From Mageeibacillus sp. UBA1255 (GTDB lineage: Bacteria; Bacillota; Clostridia; UBA1212; UBA1255), in the NCBI GenBank assembly GCA_002308795.1, contig DBVV01000008.1:1-7244 (forward strand): DNA of 7,244 nucleotides. The letters are read 5' to 3'. The notes under the pieces are model-generated. The model had not been told where the DNA came from, made no database searches, and saw only the letters and a program-made list of their open reading frames with translations. Shown here in pieces: positions 5,769-7,244 of this stretch. Position numbers and translations under genes: made by a program. Each line of letters starts with the position of its first letter. Within the stretch, counting starts at the first letter, position 1.

Positions 5769-6846
5769 AGGGATCCATCAGCGGCTGCCGTTCGTAAACG
5801 GAATTCAGCCTGATCTCGCGCCGTTCTTTTCCGCTCCGCGCGAATCCGTCCATGATCTCGAGCACGTGGTAAGTCTGGGTGGAATTGGCCCGGAACGGTC
5901 TGCCGCAGGCAAGCGCTTTAGCCATATCCGCAAGGCCCAGGCCGCGGCTGTTGTCCGGATAATCGAACGCTGCCTCCACGTCCTTCATGCCTTCGCCGGG
6001 GGTGAACAATTTGATCGGGCCGCTGAAGCAGTTCGGATCCGGGACGTACAGCGTGCCTTTGGTGCCGTATACTTCGAGCCTCGCCTGGCCCGGATAATAA
6101 ACGTCGAACGTGGTGTAGAGCGTGCCGATCGCGCCACTGGTGAAGCGCAGATTTCCGGCGTAAAGCGTAGGTACTTCAACTTTCACGATCTCGCCGTAAT
6201 GAGGCTTGCTGGTGATGAGGCGCTCAGGGAAAGACGTGCGGGTCATCGCCGACACAGATTCTACGCCTCCGCAAAGGTTCAGCATTGCGGTCAGGTAGTA
6301 CGGGCCCATGTCGAACATCGGTCCGCCGCCGTACTTATAATAGAACGCCGGATCGGGGTGCCAGGTCTCGTGGCCGTGGCAGATCATGAAGCCCGCGCAT
6401 CCCACGATATCACCGATCACGCCGTCGTCGATCAGCTTGCGGCACGTCTGGATGCCTGCGCCCAAAAACGTATCCGGCGCTCCGCCCATCATCAGGCCTT
6501 TCTCCTTAGCCAGAGCCATTATTTCATTGCCCTCCTCCAAAGAAGCGGCGAGCGGTTTTTCAGAATAGACGTGCTTACCGGCCCTGAGAGCGGCCATTGT
6601 CACACCGTGGTGTTCGTACGGGCGCGTGATGTTCAGCACGATGTCTACTTCCGGATCGGCGAACAGTTCGTACATATCCTTGTAGATCTTCGGCACGTTG
6701 TACAGCTTCGCGGCGTTTTCCGCACGCTCCGGTATAAGGTCGCACACGCCTGCGATCTCGATCTCTTTGAACCGTTTGGTTATATTTTCAAGATAAATGC
6801 CGCTGATCGCGCCGCAGCCTACAAATCCGATCTTAACAGTTTTCAT
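5734..6846 (-). CDS. Gfo/Idh/MocA-family NAD(P)-dependent oxidoreductase, ThuB-like
   Basis: This 370-residue cytoplasmic dehydrogenase most likely oxidises or reduces a sugar or sugar derivative. The N-terminal Rossmann fold shows GFVGCGAIS at 7-15, where Gly7, Gly10 and Gly12 bind the dinucleotide. The family EKP motif is at 96-98 (YSEKPLA) and carries the catalytic-region lysine Lys97. The C-terminal substrate domain includes the HPDPAFYYKYGGGPMFDMG block (163-181) and PYYLTA, typical of the branch found beside ThuA-domain genes. In that branch tyrosines stand where other Gfo/Idh/MocA enzymes have the catalytic histidine. AGGAGG lies 5 nt before the ATG. The upstream neighbour encodes a ThuA-domain protein 80 bp away and co-directional, like thuA-thuB of rhizobial disaccharide use. 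The substrate cannot be named from sequence. The 3' end runs into the opposing phosphatase gene. Confidence 0.93.
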   Translation of the reverse strand: MKTVKIGFVGCGAISGIYLENITKRFKEIEIAGVCDLIPERAENAAKLYNVPKIYKDMYELFADPEVDIVLNITRPYEHHGVTMAALRAGKHVYSEKPLAASLEEGNEIMALAKEKGLMMGGAPDTFLGAGIQTCRKLIDDGVIGDIVGCAGFMICHGHETWHPDPAFYYKYGGGPMFDMGPYYLTAMLNLCGGVESVSAMTRTSFPERLITSKPHYGEIVKVEVPTLYAGNLRFTSGAIGTLYTTFDVYYPGQARLEVYGTKGTLYVPDPNCFSGPIKLFTPGEGMKDVEAAFDYPDNSRGLGLADMAKALACGRPFRANSTQTYHVLEIMDGFARSGKERREIRLNSVYERQPLMDPSMEHGVLDAAF

Positions 6847-6865
6847 AATTACCTCCTGACATTTT

Positions 6866-6881
6866 GCGGGCCTCGTCCCGC
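6866..6881. other. Short GC-rich hairpin between the ThuA and oxidoreductase genes
   Basis: GCGGG and CCCGC arms (5 bp) flank a 6-nt loop in the 80-bp intergenic gap. There is no T-tract on either strand, so it is not a normal intrinsic terminator. It ends about 9 nt upstream of the oxidoreductase ribosome binding site in the mRNA and might adjust stability or translation. It may equally be chance. Confidence 0.25.
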
Positions 6882-6926
6882 GGTCAATGCGCTTTTAGTG
6901 CAGCCGTCAATTACGTTCGCTTTAGG

Positions 6927-7244
6927 TCAATACATTTTTGCGTTGTTCTCGAACCGCTCGGTCGTGAGGCCTTTATCCAGAACCACCTGGCGCCCCTCGG
7001 CTGCCCACAGCATACCGCGCTTCATCATGATCTCGGCGTTAGGCGATTTATCGAACACGTCGTCGTGGTGGCCGAGCGAAGTATAGAAAACGCGGCCGTT
7101 GCCCCAGAACTTCGTCCAGGCCACGGGCATATCCACGGGCTTATTGGCGCAGTGGTAGTAGTTCACCAGCGGGAAGCGGGTGGTGGCCAGCACCTCCACC
7201 GCCGGGTCGATGTGCAGATAGTAGTGCTCGCTGCACACGGGGAA
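6927..7244 (-). CDS. ThuA-domain protein, C-terminal part (5' end outside the window)
   Basis: The last 105 or so residues of a ThuA-like protein are present; the frame stays open through the right edge, so the start and the N-terminal half are missing. Characteristic blocks are SEHYYLHIDPAVEVLATT, the MPVAWTKFWGNGRVFYTSLGHHDD stretch (about 7054-7125) and MMKRGMLWAAEG, all shared with ThuA/trehalose-utilisation domain proteins, which have a glutamine-amidotransferase-like fold. The reaction is not firmly established for the family as a whole. ThuA is needed with the Gfo/Idh/MocA enzyme ThuB for trehalose-type disaccharide catabolism in rhizobia. A GTG at 7236-7238 is an internal valine codon, not a start. 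It precedes the oxidoreductase gene by 80 bp on the same strand, and the two probably form one operon. Confidence 0.88.
   Translation of the reverse strand, partial: FPVCSEHYYLHIDPAVEVLATTRFPLVNYYHCANKPVDMPVAWTKFWGNGRVFYTSLGHHDDVFDKSPNAEIMMKRGMLWAAEGRQVVLDKGLTTERFENNAKMY

Noticed and set aside
5758..7086. A 442-codon open frame on the plus strand, antisense to the oxidoreductase and the ThuA-domain gene.
   Set aside because: It mirrors two clearly recognisable minus-strand genes, its product is Arg/His/Val-rich with no family features, and it has no convincing ribosome binding site. It is a by-product of codon bias on the other strand.
1..7244. CRISPR arrays, tRNA or rRNA genes, insertion sequences, prophage or restriction and defence genes.
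   Set aside because: No repeated spacer-like units, conserved RNA segments, transposase motifs or terminal inverted repeats were seen. The coding density is accounted for by the listed genes.

Overview
The window looks like chromosomal DNA of a Clostridia-type member of the Bacillota, with GC content of roughly one half. The evidence is the NifS/NifU/IscR protein types, the strong AGGAGG-like ribosome binding sites, the sigma-A-type promoters with exact 17-bp spacers, and a DUF1275 protein and an SPL-family radical SAM protein of the kind common in this group. I see no rRNA, tRNA, CRISPR array, insertion sequence or phage gene. No gene-free stretch exceeds about 205 bases.

Left part (1-2311): an iron-sulfur cluster assembly locus. 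nifS (cysteine desulfurase) and nifU (IscU-type scaffold) run leftward as a tight operon. The Rrf2-family regulator iscR runs rightward from the same intergenic region. That region holds two face-to-face promoters, each overlapped by a copy of one shared motif, so IscR probably controls both itself and nifSU. Left of nifU is a piece of a flavodoxin-type NAD(P)H oxidoreductase whose first half is missing. It runs off the window edge.

Middle (2368-5426): a rightward run with its own promoter. It encodes a full-length phosphohexomutase, a DUF1275/YoaK-type membrane protein and an SPL-family radical SAM protein with its CxxxCxxC cluster motif. The last two genes are 4 nt apart and probably translationally coupled. 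The radical SAM protein ends in QLSLF, which matches the bacterial sliding-clamp binding consensus. This is the most suggestive single lead in the window.

Right part (5481-7244): a shortened low-molecular-weight protein tyrosine phosphatase gene that keeps both catalytic ends of the fold but has lost about 60-65 central residues. It overlaps, tail to tail, a leftward Gfo/Idh/MocA sugar-type oxidoreductase. Upstream of that oxidoreductase is the 3' part of a ThuA-domain gene, cut by the window edge. These two look like a ThuA/ThuB-style carbohydrate pair.

Overall most of the window is ordinary accessory and housekeeping content. I found no convincing wholly new system. The points worth a second look are the clamp-motif radical SAM protein, the two degraded genes, the divergent IscR regulatory region and a strong excess of GATC.
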